This document shows positions 20,501 through 33,289 of a DNA stretch of 64,000 bases, in pieces. The first letter of the stretch is position 1. Every line of letters begins with the position of its first letter. The stretch is from Neoarius graeffei (Eukaryota > Chordata > Actinopteri > Siluriformes > Ariidae), in assembly GCF_027579695.1 (NCBI RefSeq), contig NC_083577.1, forward strand, positions 69,031,241 through 69,095,240, written 5' to 3'. A model generated the notes under the pieces. The model did not search any database. It was not told the origin of the DNA and worked only from the letters and a program-made list of their open reading frames with translations. The position numbers and the translations under genes were made by a program.

Positions 20501-23500
20501 TGACCCTGGACAGGATAAGCAGTTATAGATAATGGATAGATGTTCCACCTGGATGGTTGCAGGTTCGAATTCTAAAACTGTCAGTGTCACATATGGGTAC
20601 TTGAGCAAGGTGAATGTGTCGATTACATTCCGCCTCACCTGTAATAAAAACATCTGCTAAAGGAATACCAATAACAGTATACCTTGCACATGAACACCAA
20701 CATCATATCTTTAGATTTGGGGCTCCTGGCATGGCATGTTCTCAGTTTTTTGTGTCCTGGCTTGTCAGTAGCGGATGAACTTCAGTCCAACCGTCAACAT
20801 CACTTCCTCAAAGCTCTAAAGACCTAACTCTTCACTTGATAGCTGGTGTTACAGTTCTTTGTATTCTTACTTTTTCGTGTGTGCAAAGCACTGCTTTGTG
20901 CAAGCAATCATACCATTGTTCTTCTTAAGTTTATTTATTATTCCTGTTCACGCGTTTTTTTTTTGGCACCACTACTTCTCCTAGAGCTTTTGAGATAGCA
21001 ACACAGTTCCTACTCTGACATATCCATCCTGAACTGGTGTGGTGTGCTTGTATAAATCTTTATATTATCTCCTGTTGTTCTTTTGTTATTGTCATTTTTC
21101 ATCCCTCTTTTTTGCCACGAAGATGAATAGTGGAATGTTGGCCCATTATGGTTGAACACCCTTGCTGGCTCGCTGCAGTACAATGTTTAGCTCTGCCGAT
21201 CCCACTCAACACGCTGTTTTGTGCTTGCATAAGCAAGCACACTTTTCTTAAAGCTAGACGGCCTTTCGATTTCATAAAACCGGTGAAATGACGTTCTCTC
21301 TGAAATTTGGTCATTGTGATATATGTTTATTTCTGTAATATCTAAAAACAAAAAAATGCCATTCTGTGGCTGGGAAGTTATTTAATTTGAGGGGATTATT
21401 TCCCTAGCAAATAATGTGCATGAAATCATTCACTTCATGCAGTCAAGCAGACAGAGGAAGTCCGTATGCGCATACGCAGGTTTACCTTCTTCTTCTTTTG
21501 GATTTTACAGCAGCTGGCATCCACAGTGTTGCATTACTGCCATCTACAGGTTTACCTTTGACCGTGCACTGACAGTTACATCATTCTGTCGCTAAATGAA
21601 CAGCTGATCACACCAAGGTGCTCGCTGACCGCCGATATTTATTAGTTTGGTCCTGCGTTTCCTTTCCTTCACAACATAATGTCTTTTCTTCTCACTTTCC
21701 GTTACTGTAGTCGGTCTTTCACGTTTCATTCACACACATCCTCCATTTTTCTCTCCTGTTTCAAATTTGTATCCCACAATACCTTGCACGAACAGGAAAA
21801 GCCCACCATGTGATGCATGACATAGTATCTTGAATTGGGTCATGGTGAAGCAGGAAAAAATAGTGGAGAATTTAGGGCCACGTGGCCCGAAATTCATTAA
21901 TTGTTCTATTTTTTTTTTTTTTTTAATCTAAAAAATCAGAAGTCTGTGATTTTGAATTCAGTAGCTTTCGGCCCACTAAAGAAAAATAATTAGGTGTCGG
22001 GGAAAATTATTTTCATGACATACACTTGAAAAATCTGAAAGGCAGTCTAGCTTTAAGTTTACTTTATTTATTACTAGCAGGTTACCTGGCGTTGCCCAGG
22101 TTTTGCAAAATTTTGGGTTGTCCCCAGACTTCCATGTCAAATTTGGTGAAGATCCGCCGAGAACTGATGTTAACCCAAGACAAACAAAAATCCAAACATC
22201 CACCACCTAGGGACCCACCGGGGATCCCCTGGAGCCCAAATATGGAATTTCTGAGTTCTGCCAAATTGTGGCTATCTCCTGTAACTATGTGCCAAGTTTA
22301 GTGAAGATCTGTTGAGAGTTTGTGTTGATAAATGTAACGTGAAAGGCACTGAGGGAGGGGGTGGGTGGATGTTGTGCCTCCCAGGGACTTCCCTGGGGGC
22401 CCGTACATTAATTTTGTTTATATCTGTAAAATTCCGGGTCATCCTCGGACCTACTTGCCAAATTTGGTGAAAATCCGTTGAGAAACGGCGTCGTTAGCTC
22501 AAGACAAACAAACAAACATTGCCACTTATTATGTAGATTAATGTGCTTAAAATGCACAGTTCTCATGTCTGATCCAGTTGGTGACCCTCTGCAACAGCTG
22601 AGCAAACACACTTTGCATTTTCTCTGCAGAAATGCAGTCTAGTTTTAAGTGTCTCTTTTTTGTATAATTTGTTTTTCTAAACTTCCTAGTATTTGTTGTT
22701 TACACGCTTAACCATGTCTCCACTTTTAAATTTTTCTTTTTCGCTAGAGACGAGACCATTCTAGCACTGATACAAATCAGCTAATCTTTCTTCTCCCAGA
22801 TAATGAATCCTTACAGATTCTCCAAGTAATTTATATCTCTGTGGTGCGGGTTTGGAGCTAGAGTCTGTCCCAGGAACACTGGGCATGAAGTGGGAATACA
22901 CAATGAATGGGACGCCAATCTATCACAGGAAACACCTTCACACCTAGAGGCAATTTAGAGTAGCCAGGTCACCTACTGGCACGGTGGTGTAGTGGTTAGT
23001 ACTGTCTCCTCACAGCAAGAAGGTTCTGGGTTCGAGCCCAGTGGCCAACGGGGGCTTTTCTGTGTGGAGTTTGCATGTTCTCCCCGTGTCTGCGTGGGTT
23101 TCCTCCGGGTGCTCTGGTTTCCCCCACAGTCCAAAGACATGTGATTAGGTTAACATGGGGCGGCCTTAAGCTGAGGTGCCCTTGAGCGAGGTACCTAATG
23201 CCGCTTTTCCACTACAAACGCGGCTGAGTCGGGCTGAGCCGTGCCGTGCTGAGTCGAGCTGAGTGGGGCTGTTGGAGTTGCATTTCGACTACAACCGCGC
23301 TGAACCATGCTGGCTGGAAGTGGGTGGACACATTGGGTGGAGTTAGCGAAAGTGGGTGGACGTCACGTGATGTCGTTAAGCAGCGCAAACAGTGACATCA
23401 GTGAGCTTTTAAGCGGTAGTCTCACGACCCGAATAGTAAACAATAAAACATGGAGGACATGGAGTCGTTAGTGTTGCTGGTCTAGGTTCTGTGGCTTGTT

Positions 23501-25070
23501 GTCACCGACAACGCCAACAGATACTGGCAAGAGCGTATAGATGAGGCGAGGCGCATAAGGCTTCATAATTCTCGTAATTCGTAATTCTCCTTCTTCCGGG
23601 TTTACGGAGTTTACAGATCCCAGCGTGCTCGCGGGGCGTGTGTGGGCATGTGAGGACACTCCTCCTCATCAATCAGTGCACAGGGGAGTGTCTGCTCACG
23701 CCCCCAGCCTCACTTGGCACGGTTTGGCTCGCTTCAGCCCCACTCCAAAACGGTGCGAGTTTTAGGGGCTAAGCAGGGCTGAAGCGAGCTGAGTTGTGCT
23801 GTTTTTTGGTAGTCGAAATGCGAGCCGTGTCGGGCTGAAGTGAGCTGAAGCGAGCTGAAAAAGGGTAGTGGAAAAGGGCCATAACCAAATGTTCCCCAGG
23901 CGCTGTAGCATGGCTGCCCACTGCTCTGGGTATGTGTGTGTATTCACTGCTGTGTGTTCAGATGGGTTAAATACAGAGAGGAATTTCACAAGTGTACGTG
24001 TGATGAATAAAGTTGTTCTTCTTGTGGGAGCTGAGGTTTTCTGACTGGCACACTCTTCTCTGCAGGGTGAATCTAGCCAAGGCCTCTATGGCTCTGAGAG
24101 GGTTCCTCATGCTTGACCCAGCAGCCCTTGCATCATTCTGTAAGCATGCCTGACAACAGTACCTGTAGTACTAGAGCTAGAAGATTCTCTTCTATGTGAA
24201 AATGTGCATTCTGTATTTCTAGTGTACTTTGCAGCCCTTATTTTGTCTCTGAGTCAGCAGATGACTTGCGACCGCATCAACCTGTACCCCATAGCCAATG
24301 AGTCACTGTGGTGAGCATGTACCAATTACTCCTTAGTATGAAAAAGCACCTGGTTTATATCATGCATTTATTCACTGATTATTTATTTAGCCTATATCTT
24401 TCTCCAAAATTTGCCTGTAAAGAATTACAAATATCGTAGCACATTTCACAATTATAACAAGATGAATCAGAAATAGAAAAGTTGGAGCATATTGTACAGT
24501 AAATGACAACATTTCCCGACATGACAGAACAGCATGTGCAGCAGTGGTGTTTTTACTGTTTTTATTTCAGGCCTCCAGGCTCTGAACACCAGATTCTGCA
24601 GCCCTGGATTGTGGTGAATCTGGTTGTAGCCTTACTGGTTGGACTGGCCTGGTTTTTCATCTCCACCAGACCTGATATGGACTACACAGAAGGTAGGTGT
24701 GGGTGGGCACACTGTCAGGAATAGTGGTACAGTCGGAGTCCATTTCTGTTCCCCAAGATACAATCTACACTAAAATACCCCCTAGGTCTCATTATTGGAC
24801 CTCAACATAGCTATGTGTACCTTTTTAGGGCCAAAAAAGGACATCTGTGTTCCCAAGCAGTATATAAAGAGTACAAATAAGTACATTAGAGGGTCCTGGC
24901 CCAGTGACAAGCCATTGTACCTCCTAAAGATGCAATAATGTACTTTATGAGGAAGTTTCTAGTAATAATCTTCCACTAACATCTTATTCTCATGTTCCAC
25001 AGAGTCCTTACTATCAATGGAGATAGATGACTATCTACAATACAAGGACAAATCAGAAATCCCCTCCTGA
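17594..25070 (+). CDS. tmem237: tmem237, ten coding exons (ciliary transition-zone membrane protein)
   Basis: Coding exons: 17594-17663, 17809-17946, 18021-18114, 18280-18434, 19450-19567, 19760-19951, 24066-24139, 24223-24310, 24571-24692 and 25003-25070. All have AG/GT borders and compatible phases. They give 371 aa from the ATG at 17597; the human protein is about 408 aa. The N-terminal third is Lys-rich and low in conservation ([23 protein letters not shown]). A conserved motif before the membrane part reads [20 protein letters not shown]. Four membrane segments follow: [50 protein letters not shown] and [19 protein letters not shown]. The tail ends [12 protein letters not shown]237 belongs to the transition-zone (MKS/Joubert) module; human mutations cause Joubert syndrome (JBTS14). 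The conserved C-terminal four-pass domain makes the identification firm. The extreme N-terminus is unresolved. SINEs and Harbinger elements occupy the introns but no exon is interrupted. Confidence 0.95.
18552..18920 (+). mobile_element. tRNA-derived SINE, first of tandem pair in tmem237 intron
   Basis: Full SINE starting CATGGTGGTGTAGTGG, with tail GATAATGAGATGAGATGA. Preceded by the target sequence AGAATCCATCAT, which recurs after it and again after the second copy. Confidence 0.93.
18931..19312 (+). mobile_element. tRNA-derived SINE, second of tandem pair
   Basis: Same head as the first copy but the tail differs (CAGGATAAGTGGTTATGG, then a GGAT repeat at 19278-19312). It is therefore a different subfamily at the 3' end. 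Followed by AGAATCCATCAT, the third copy of the 12-bp target. Confidence 0.93.
20173..20540 (+). mobile_element. tRNA-derived SINE in tmem237 intron
   Basis: A box TGGTGTAGTGTTTAG, B box GGTTCGAGCCCA and tail GATAAGCAGTTATAGATAAT. Perfect 12-bp target duplication TGTTCCACCTGG at 20161-20172 and 20541-20552. Confidence 0.95.
21252..22052. mobile_element. TTAA-target DNA element (non-autonomous)
   Basis: TIRs AGCTAGACGGCCTTTC and its near-complement, flanked by TTAA at 21248-21251 and 22053-22056. 801 bp without a meaningful ORF. TTAA targets are used by piggyBac and Kolobok elements; I cannot choose between them. It holds a small insertion around 21480-21555. Confidence 0.8.
22075..22535 (+). 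repeat. unclassified interspersed repeat
   Basis: Contains two related segments built around AAATTTGGTGAAGATCC and AAGACAAACAAA, and ends in TTATGTAGATTAATG. The internal repetition and ending suggest a decayed mobile element of unknown class. Confidence 0.4.
22976..24023 (+). mobile_element. SINE with an alternative 3' half, split by a Harbinger element
   Basis: 22976-23150 is the usual SINE head and body. It then switches to a different 3' sequence (AAGCTGAGGTGCCCTTGAGC, GCTGTAGCATGGCTGCCCAC, GATGAATAAAGTTGTTCTTC). The Harbinger copy at 23199-23881 interrupts it at TAA. This 3' half is the tail of another common fish retroposon, so the copy may be a chimeric SINE. Confidence 0.7.
23199..23881. 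mobile_element. Harbinger-type non-autonomous element
   Basis: Ends TGCCGCTTTTCC and GGAAAAGGGCCA, with TAA at 23196-23198 and 23882-23884. Subterminal arrays of GAGCTGA/GGGCTGA-like motifs occur on both sides. 683 bp. A partial second copy in opposite orientation starts at 63678. Confidence 0.85.
24716..24962. repeat. MITE-like repeat, uninterrupted copy 2
   Basis: Lies in the last tmem237 intron. Same sequence as 12221-14078 without the Tc1, hence a natural empty site for that insertion. Confidence 0.85.
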
Positions 25071-25242
25071 AAATCTCAGACACTTATTGGGACAATGGGA
25101 ATCTGTGTTTCTGAAGCATAAAATATCGTAGCATTGGCAACAAAGCATTGTAAAAACAAAGCACTTGCTCTTTTATTAGAAAACAGACACTAGGCACAGG
25201 CATAAACTGGCAAAACCCACCATCCCTGCAAACCCTGACCAG

Positions 25243-25248
25243 AATAAA
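25243..25248 (+). promoter_or_regulatory. poly(A) signal of tmem237
   Basis: AATAAA located 173 bp after the tmem237 stop codon and before the downstream SINE. It is the first canonical signal after the stop. Confidence 0.7.
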
Positions 25249-25275
25249 GCAGTTCTGTTAATGAACAACTTAATA

Positions 25276-26358
25276 TATCTCATCTCATCTCATTATCTCT
25301 ACCCGCTTTATCCTGTTCTACAGGGTCGCAGGCAAGCTGGAGCCTATCCCAGCTGACTACGGGCGAAAGGCGGGGTACACCCTGGACAAGTCGCCAGGTC
25401 ATCACAGGGCTGACACATAGACACAGACAACCATTCACACTCACATTCACACCTACGCTCAATTTAGGTAGGGTTTACATTAAACCGTATCAGCGGATCA
25501 TCAGATTAACGTTTTTAAAACGATTAGCGTGCACACAGCAACACCAATACACGATTCGCGTACACACAGCAACGCCAATACACGGATATGCTCGGCTCCG
25601 CAGGCATCCTGCGCTCCAAATCACCCCACCCTGAACAGCGAGTGCCCTCTGGAGGGTGCGCACTCCGGCCCTGCGCAGCTCACAGAGCGCGCGAGTATAG
25701 CGCACGAGCAGTGATTCGGGACTGAGCCGCTGTGTGTGTGATCCCAGTGTATATCACTTACCACTTGCAAGTGGAAGGATGGCAAGCCTAAAGACAATCA
25801 TAACTACACAATGGGCAGTATTTGCATCAGTATTTGCAGTATTTTCATACTTTTATACTCTTTAATGAAAGGTGATACAAGGCGGAAGTCCACGCCGTTT
25901 TTCAGCAGTCGCGTCACATGACCAATGCCAGCGAATCAGGAAGGTGGATGTCACAGTGACGTTATCCAATGACGACGCCAGCTAGAGCTCAGCACAGCGT
26001 ATCCGCGTATCCTCAATGTTTACACAGCACCGGACCAGACACGATCTGGATTGAATACGTGGTCCCTGGCGGATTCCCGTTTCCCGGCGTTTCCAGGCGT
26101 TTTAATGTAAACGGACAGTGCATCCGCAAAGAAAACGAGACAGATACGGTCTAATGTAAACTTGGCCTTAGAGTCACCAGTTAACCTAACCTGCATGTCT
26201 TTGGACTGTGGGGGAAACCGGAGCACCCGGAGGAAACCCACACGGACACGGGGAGAACATGCAAACTCCGCACAGAAAGGCCCTCGCCGGCCACGGGGCT
26301 CGAACCCGGACCTTCTTGCTGTGAGGCGACAGCGCTAACCACTACACCACCGTGCCGC
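25276..26358 (-). mobile_element. tRNA-derived SINE split by a Harbinger element
   Basis: 25276-25466 is the 3' half and 26168-26358 the 5' half of one minus-strand SINE. Head complement GGGGCTCGAACCC, tail at the left. The halves join perfectly at CAATTTA/GAGTCACC after removing 25467-26167 and one TTA. Confidence 0.92.
25467..26167. mobile_element. Harbinger-type non-autonomous element inside a SINE
   Basis: TIRs: GGTAGGGTTTACATTAAACC on the left, and on the right the complement of GGCCAAGTTTACATTAGACC. TTA target at 25464-25466 and 26168-26170. 701 bp. Because the host SINE has known structure, both ends are certain. Confidence 0.92.
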
Positions 26359-27142
26359 CAACTTAATATATGTTTACTGATAAAGTCAAGGCTAGAAAAT
26401 TAGGATTTGTTACATAAATTAGGCTATTTATATTCATATTATCCTGTTTTGTGTACTATATTTCACATTATAACCACTTTGTCCACTTTTAATGTTTTGG
26501 TCGTGTAACAGTTTAATAGTAGGAGACTTGGGACAAGTTTTCAGCTTTTGTAGATTGTGTGAAAGTCTTTGCACGTAGCATCACATTCGTATTGCATTAG
26601 AGCGTATTTACTATACCCTCTTACCACAACATTAGTTTCTCAGCTTGTCACATAGACTGGCCTTCAGACTTCACTTTTTCTGTCATTGTTTTTTACAAGG
26701 AGTCATGAGACATTGAGCGGAGACATGGGACATTATGTTGGGAAACATGGGACACTATGGGGAGACATGGAACAAAAATAAAATACCGAGGCCTACATGT
26801 TTAATTTTTATTTATCATCAAAACTTGTAACATATGAACTGTATGAACACACCATGCTGGTACAGCGATAGAAAAATGTCAGTTTACCCAAAACCTGACA
26901 AGACAAAACAGCTCCGTTCTCAAGAAGGAATTAAATAAGCTTAATCCTCATGCAGGTACACGCCCACATTTTTAACAAAATGTTTTAAACAATTTTATTT
27001 TTGTAAACTACAAGAAAAACCTGTAACATGATGAACTGTCCCAATTCTCCCCATCTGGCCATTTTGGGGGAAAAAAAATCCTTTAATGTTGTCCCCCCCC
27101 AGAATATGAGTTTAATAAATAATGCTATATATGGTAACTCTA
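26359..27142. other. intergenic, no gene recognised
   Basis: AT-rich, short ORFs only. A GAGACATGGGACA-like phrase repeats a few times at 26700-26770. Confidence 0.4.
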
Positions 27143-27514
27143 GGCGGCACGGTGGTGTAGTGGTTAGCGCTGTCACCTCACAGCAAGAAGGTCCGGGTTC
27201 GAGCCCCGTGGCCGGCGAGGGCCTTTCTGTGCGGAGTTTGCATGTTCTCCCCGTGTCCGCGTGGGTTTCCTCCGGGTGCTCCGGTTTCCCCCACAGTCCA
27301 AAGACATGCAGGTTAGGTTAACTGGTGGCTCTAAATTGACCGTAGGTGTGAATGTGAGTGTGAATGGTTGTCTGTGTCTATGTGTCAGCCCTGTGATGAC
27401 CTGGCGACTTGTCCAGGGTGTACCCCGCCTTTCGCCCGTAGTCAGCTGGGATAGGCTCCAGCTTGCCTGCGACCCTGTAGAACAGGATAAAGCGGCTAGA
27501 GATAATGAGATGAG
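27143..27514 (+). mobile_element. tRNA-derived SINE
   Basis: Full-length copy, head GGCGGCACGGTGGTG and B box GGTTCGAGCCCC, with tail GATAATGAGATGAGA. No clear target duplication. Confidence 0.93.
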
Positions 27515-28339
27515 ACATTACACCATAGAATGGAGGTGGAGGCGAAGTAAAAAATACATGTTTTGGTTGAATAAAATATTGAACTGCACAAATCTTACTG
27601 CAGTGTCCAGCTTCATGGCTCCAAAGGAAGTCGGTTACTCTAAGGGGCAACATCTAACTTCTGATGGAATCTCAAACCTGATTGGTTGAAATTAATTTAT
27701 TGGAATACAAACTGTCCCAAGTCTCCCTGCTCCCCCCCATAAGCAGGCCTGACCAAACCTCACATTCACAAATTTCACTTGATAAGGAATAAAGAAAATT
27801 TATTTATTTGTTCATCAGAATGATCTTTTTTTATTGTATTCTAACTCACTTGTAAAAGCATCAGCCAAAGAAATAAATGCAAATGTGAATATAAATTGCG
27901 GTTGTCACACAGGAGTGATTATTTCAAAAGTTTTCAAAATAAGGCAATTGTATGGCAGAATAAGACAGAGCAAAATATGAAAGTGATAGAACAGTTTTTT
28001 TATTTTTAAACTTTGTTTATCAGGGACTAAGAGAGTAAAAGACTATACAAGGGCTCTCCTATAATCACAGCATTGATTTAATTTGAAGAATTTTAGGTCA
28101 GATAAGCGCAAATGTAGATTTCAAATGGCGGCCATTTTGAATTCCAATATGGCGGACATGAAGAGAGAATTCCGAGTGGCTCAATATCTGAAAATGTTCG
28201 CCATATGTCAATGTACATTTGTGCCAAATTTGGCGCTTGTATCACAAAATGCACAATAGGTTAGCTATGCTGCCCCACTATATCAGTAATATCACTTGTA
28301 AAATGATAAAGAACACTTATACTGTCATTCTGTGCACAC
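27515..28339. other. intergenic, no gene recognised
   Basis: Nothing recognised. ATGGCGGCCATTTTG-like and ATGGCGGACATG phrases at about 28120-28160 resemble subterminal parts of DNA transposons. Confidence 0.35.
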
Positions 28340-28542
28340 TGTATACTTTATATTTATTTAACTATTCCATACTTGACTTACCTGGATTACTTTGCACTAT
28401 GCACCTATTTTTGTTGTTGTTTGTTTGTTTTGTGTATACGCTTTTTTATCTGTTTTGTACTATGAGAGCTAAGTGAACCGGAGTCAAATTCCTCATGTGT
28501 GTCCACATACCTGGCAATAAAAGTGTTACTGATTCTGATTCT
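28340..28542 (+). repeat. LINE 3' tail with GATTCT repeat end
   Basis: Reads AACCGGAGTCAAATTCC, then CTGGCAATAAAAGTG and a short GATTCTGATTCT tail, a common fish LINE 3' end. Confidence 0.6.
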
Positions 28543-28824
28543 AAGCACACAAGTCGTTCTACCAAAGAATGGTTAAAGAAGAATAAAGTTAATGTTTTGG
28601 AATGGCCAAGTCAAAGTCCTGACCTTAATCCAATGGAAATGTCGTGGAAGGACCTGAAGCGAGCAGTTCATGTGAGGAAACCCACCAACATCCCAGAGTT
28701 GAAGCTGTTCTGTATGGAGGAACGGGCTAAAATTCCTCCAAGCCGGTGTGCAGGACTGATCAACAGTTACCGCAAACGTTTAGTTGCAGTTATTGCTGCA
28801 CAAGGGGGTCACACCAGATACTGA
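28543..28824 (+). pseudogene. C-terminal third of a Tc1 transposase
   Basis: Reads [37 protein letters not shown] and VIAAQGGHTRY to the stop at 28822. The catalytic E is present (PMEMSW). Everything before the second catalytic D is missing. The open frame continues upstream into LINE tail, which is coincidental. Confidence 0.85.
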
Positions 28825-29044
28825 AAGCAAAGGTTCACATACTTTTGCCACTCACAGATATGTAATACTGGATCATTTTCCTCAATAAATAAATGGCCAA
28901 GTATAATATTTTTGTCTCGTTTGTTGAACTGGGTTCTCTTTATCTACTTTTAGGACTTGTGTGAAAATCTGATGATGTTTTAGGTCATATTTATGCAGAA
29001 ATATAGAAAATTCTAAAGGGTTCACAAACTTTCAAGCACCACTG
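28543..29044 (+). mobile_element. truncated Tc1 (same family as 15721-17320)
   Basis: Only the 3' portion is present: the end of the transposase and the right TIR ending AAGCACCACTG at TA (29045-29046). The left side is cut off by the LINE tail, so the 5' part was lost. Confidence 0.9.
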
Positions 29045-29070
29045 TACTTCTCATTACTGTTTTTGTTAAA

Positions 29071-29463
29071 ATGGCAGGTAAAGTAGTCTGGGAAAACACC
29101 TACAAAACCACTCTGCAGCCGATATGTACAATACAGAAAAGAGCAATAAGGACAATAAACAAAACAGGATACAGAGATCACACAAACTCACTATTCATAA
29201 AATCACACATGTTGAAATGTATGGATCTGGTCAAATTCAGAACAGCACAAATAATGTACAAAACAAGAAATAATCTATTGCCGAAAAATATACAAGGAAT
29301 GTTTAGTGAGAGAGAGGGGGGATATAATCTCAGGGGAGACCTAAATTTTAAAAAACCAAAGGTTCGAACAAATATGAAAAACATGCGTATCGAGCTGTGG
29401 GGTGACTTTATGGAACAGACTGGAGACAGAAATAAAACATTGTGCAAATATAAATCTGTTTAA
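29071..29463 (+). pseudogene. LINE ORF2 C-terminal fragment
   Basis: Reading VVWENTYKTTLQPICTIQKR, then RTINKTGYRDHTNSLFIKS, MDLVKFRTAQIMYKTRNNLL and GYNLRGDLNFKKPKVRTN. This matches the region after the reverse transcriptase thumb in many fish LINEs (…INK…HT…LF…L…D…NLLP…). The catalytic YADD box and endonuclease are absent. The initial Met is probably fortuitous. Confidence 0.7.
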
Positions 29464-29578
29464 AAAAAGGTACAAAAAATATTTTTAAACAAGTATATAG
29501 AAGAGGAAGTATGTCAACGGAGGATGATGAGGGATAAATAGAATAGGGTTGATTGTTATATTAGAACTAACTTAGTAT

Positions 29579-29957
29579 CTCATCTCATCTCATTATCTCT
29601 AGCCGCTTTATCCTGTTCTACAGGGTCGCAGGCAAGCTGGAGCCTATCCCAGCTGACTACGGGCGAAAGGCGGGGTACACCCTGGACAAGTCGCCAGGTC
29701 ATCACAGGGCTGACACATAGACACAGACAACCATTCACACTCACATTCACACCTACGGTCAATTTAGAGTCACCAGTTAACCTAACCTGCATGTCTTTGG
29801 ACTGTGGGGGAAACCGGAGCACCCGGAGGAAACCCACGCGGACACGGAGAGAACATGCAAACTCCACACAGAAAGGCCCTCGCCGGCCACGCGGCTCGAA
29901 CCCAGGACCTTCTTGCTGTGAGGCGACGGCGCTAACCACTACACCACCGTGCCGCCC
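29579..29957 (-). mobile_element. tRNA-derived SINE, minus strand
   Basis: Full-length copy. Target duplication CTAACTTAGTAT at 29567-29578 and 29959-29970. B box complement GGCTCGAACCCA. Confidence 0.95.
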
Positions 29958-30039
29958 TCTAACTTAGTATATGGTATATATTTATTTATGGGGATAGTTT
30001 ATATCTTCATATTTACAGGGATAGGTATGTAGTAGATAT

Positions 30040-30264
30040 TTAGTTTTGTAATTATATATTTATATAGATATTTATGAAGTGTATATATGGTATATAGTAT
30101 ATATATATTTTTGTAATTATATATTTATATAGATATTTATGAAGTGTATATATGGAATGTAGTATATATTTAATTTTGTAATTAAATATTTATATAGATA
30201 TTTATGAAGTGTATATATATGGTATGTAGTATATATTTAATTTTGTAATTATATATTTATATAG
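30040..30264 (+). repeat. AT-rich tandem repeat, about three units
   Basis: Units share TTTATATAGATATTTATGAA, GTGTATATATGG and TTTTGTAATTA. A further partial unit occurs after the SINE at 30642, so the SINE inserted into the array. Confidence 0.8.
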
Positions 30265-30641
30265 GGGGCGGCACGGTGGTGTAGTGGTTAGCGCTGTCGC
30301 CTCACAGCAAGAAGGTCCGGGTTCGAGCCCCGGGGCCGGTGAGGGCCTTTCTGTGCGGAGTTTGCATGTTCTCCCCGTGTCCGCGTGGGTTTCCTCCGGG
30401 TGCTCCGGTTTCCCCCACAGTCCAAAGACATGCAGGTTAGGTTAACTGGTGACTCTAAATTGACCGTAGGTGTGAATGTGAGTGTGAATGGTTGTCTGTG
30501 TCTATGTGTCAGCCCTGTGATGACCTGGCGACTTGTCCAGGGTGTACCCCGCCTTTCGCCCGTAGTCAGCTGGGATAGGCTCCAGCTTGCCTGCGACCCT
30601 GTAGAAGGATAAAGCGGCTAGAGATAATGAGATGAGATGAG
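30265..30641 (+). mobile_element. tRNA-derived SINE inside an AT-rich repeat
   Basis: Full-length copy with head GGGCGGCACGGTGGTG and a GATGAGATGAG tail merging with ATTTATGAAGTG of the host repeat. Confidence 0.93.
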
Positions 30642-31229
30642 ATTTATGAAGTGTATATATGGTATATATTTTTATAGGTGTATTAATGTAGTTTGGATTT
30701 AGGGGTAGTTAAAAAGGGGTGGGAAATTAAAAAAAGTATTGTACTTCTCCTCACTCCTTTTTCGAACAATGTGCGGTGTATTGTAATGTCTGAGCTCTTT
30801 ATGTTATTTTATTTATTCTTTTTTTGTCACTTTCTCGTTTTCTTTCTTTTGTATGTACAAATAGTTACATACATTTTTTTTATACATGTTCGAAATAAAT
30901 TCATTCATTCATTCATTCATTCATTCAAGTTATTTATACTTTTTTGGGGGCAATGAATTTTAGACCAATCAACCCATCAATTAATGATAATTAAATAACA
31001 TTTCCATAATATCTTTCTGAAAACACAATATCTTGGGTCTCATTTCCTGTTCTGTGATATCGCGGTTTACCGAGCCAAAGCTCTCCAATGGGCTCAATCC
31101 CAAACTCCGCTCTAACTCCCTTACGAGTGTGTACTGGGACGCGTATGGAATCCTATCCTGTTCCCTCAGTGTAGTGCACTCGATGTCCATTCCGGGGTGG
31201 TTGAGGATGAGCCCGCATGAATAATAGGA

Positions 31230-32384
<1,155 letters not shown>

Positions 32385-33289
32385 ACATTATCGACGCCCT
32401 TTGTTCATGGTTATCGACACCGTTTGTTCATGGTTATCGAAACCATTCCACGGTTATCGACGCCCTTTTGTCCACAGTTATCAAAACTGGTCCACGGTTA
32501 TCGGTGCCCTTTGTCCACAGTTATCGAAACCATTCCACTATTATCGACGCCCTTTGTCCACGGATATTGGTGCCCTTTGTCCACGGTTATTGAAACTGTT
32601 CCACAATTATCAGTGCCCTTTGCCCACGGTTATCAGTGCCCTTTGCCCACGGTTATCGGTGCCCTTTGCCCACGGTTATCGAAACTGTTCCACAATTATC
32701 AGTGCCCTTTGTCCATGGTTATCAGTGCCCTTTGCCCACGGTTATCGAAACTGTTCCACAATTATCAGTGCCCTTTGTCCATGGTTATCAGTGCCCTTTG
32801 CCCACGGTTATCGAAACTGTTCCACAATTATCGGCGCCCTTTGTCTACGGTTATCGGCGCCCTTTGCCCACGGTTATCGAAACTGTTCCACAATTATCAA
32901 TGCCCTTTGCCCACGGTTATCGGCACCCTTTGCCCACGGTTATCAGCGCCCTTTGCCCATGGTTATCGAAACTGTTCCAAAATTATCAGTGCCCTTTGTC
33001 CATGGTTATCAGCGCCCTTTGCCCACGGTTATCGAAACTGTTCCACAATTATCGGCGCCCTTTGTCCATAGTTATCGGCGCCCTTTGCCCACGGTTATTG
33101 AAACTGTTCCACAGTTATCGGCGCCCTTTGCCCACGGTTATTGAAACTGTTCCACGGTTATCGGCGCCCTTTGTCCACGGTTATTGAAACTGTTCCACAA
33201 TTATTGATGCCCTTTGTCCACGGTTATCGAAACCATTCCATAGTTATCTGCGCCCTTTGTCCGTGGTTATCGGCGCCCTTTGTCCGCGG
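32385..33289 (+). repeat. minisatellite of alternating 23-bp and 20-bp units, left part
   Basis: Every unit starts TTATCG or TTATCA. A 23-bp type (…GCCCTTTGTCCACGG) alternates with a 20-bp type (…AAACTGTTCCACAA), often as 23-23-20. The array gives overlapping open frames in all three + frames (for example 32355-33071 and 32401-33144), which are repeat artefacts. It continues at 35447-35645 after a hAT insertion. Confidence 0.95.

Larger units (their letters stand above)
29070..30926 (+). mobile_element. 5'-truncated LINE with SINEs in its 3' region
   Basis: Begins in the last part of the reverse-transcriptase ORF (29071-29463), followed by an AT-rich 3' region holding two SINEs and a tandem repeat. 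It ends TACATGTTCGAAATAAATTC and an ATTC repeat (30899-30926). L2-, Rex1- or Jockey-like; I cannot assign the clade. Confidence 0.7.
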
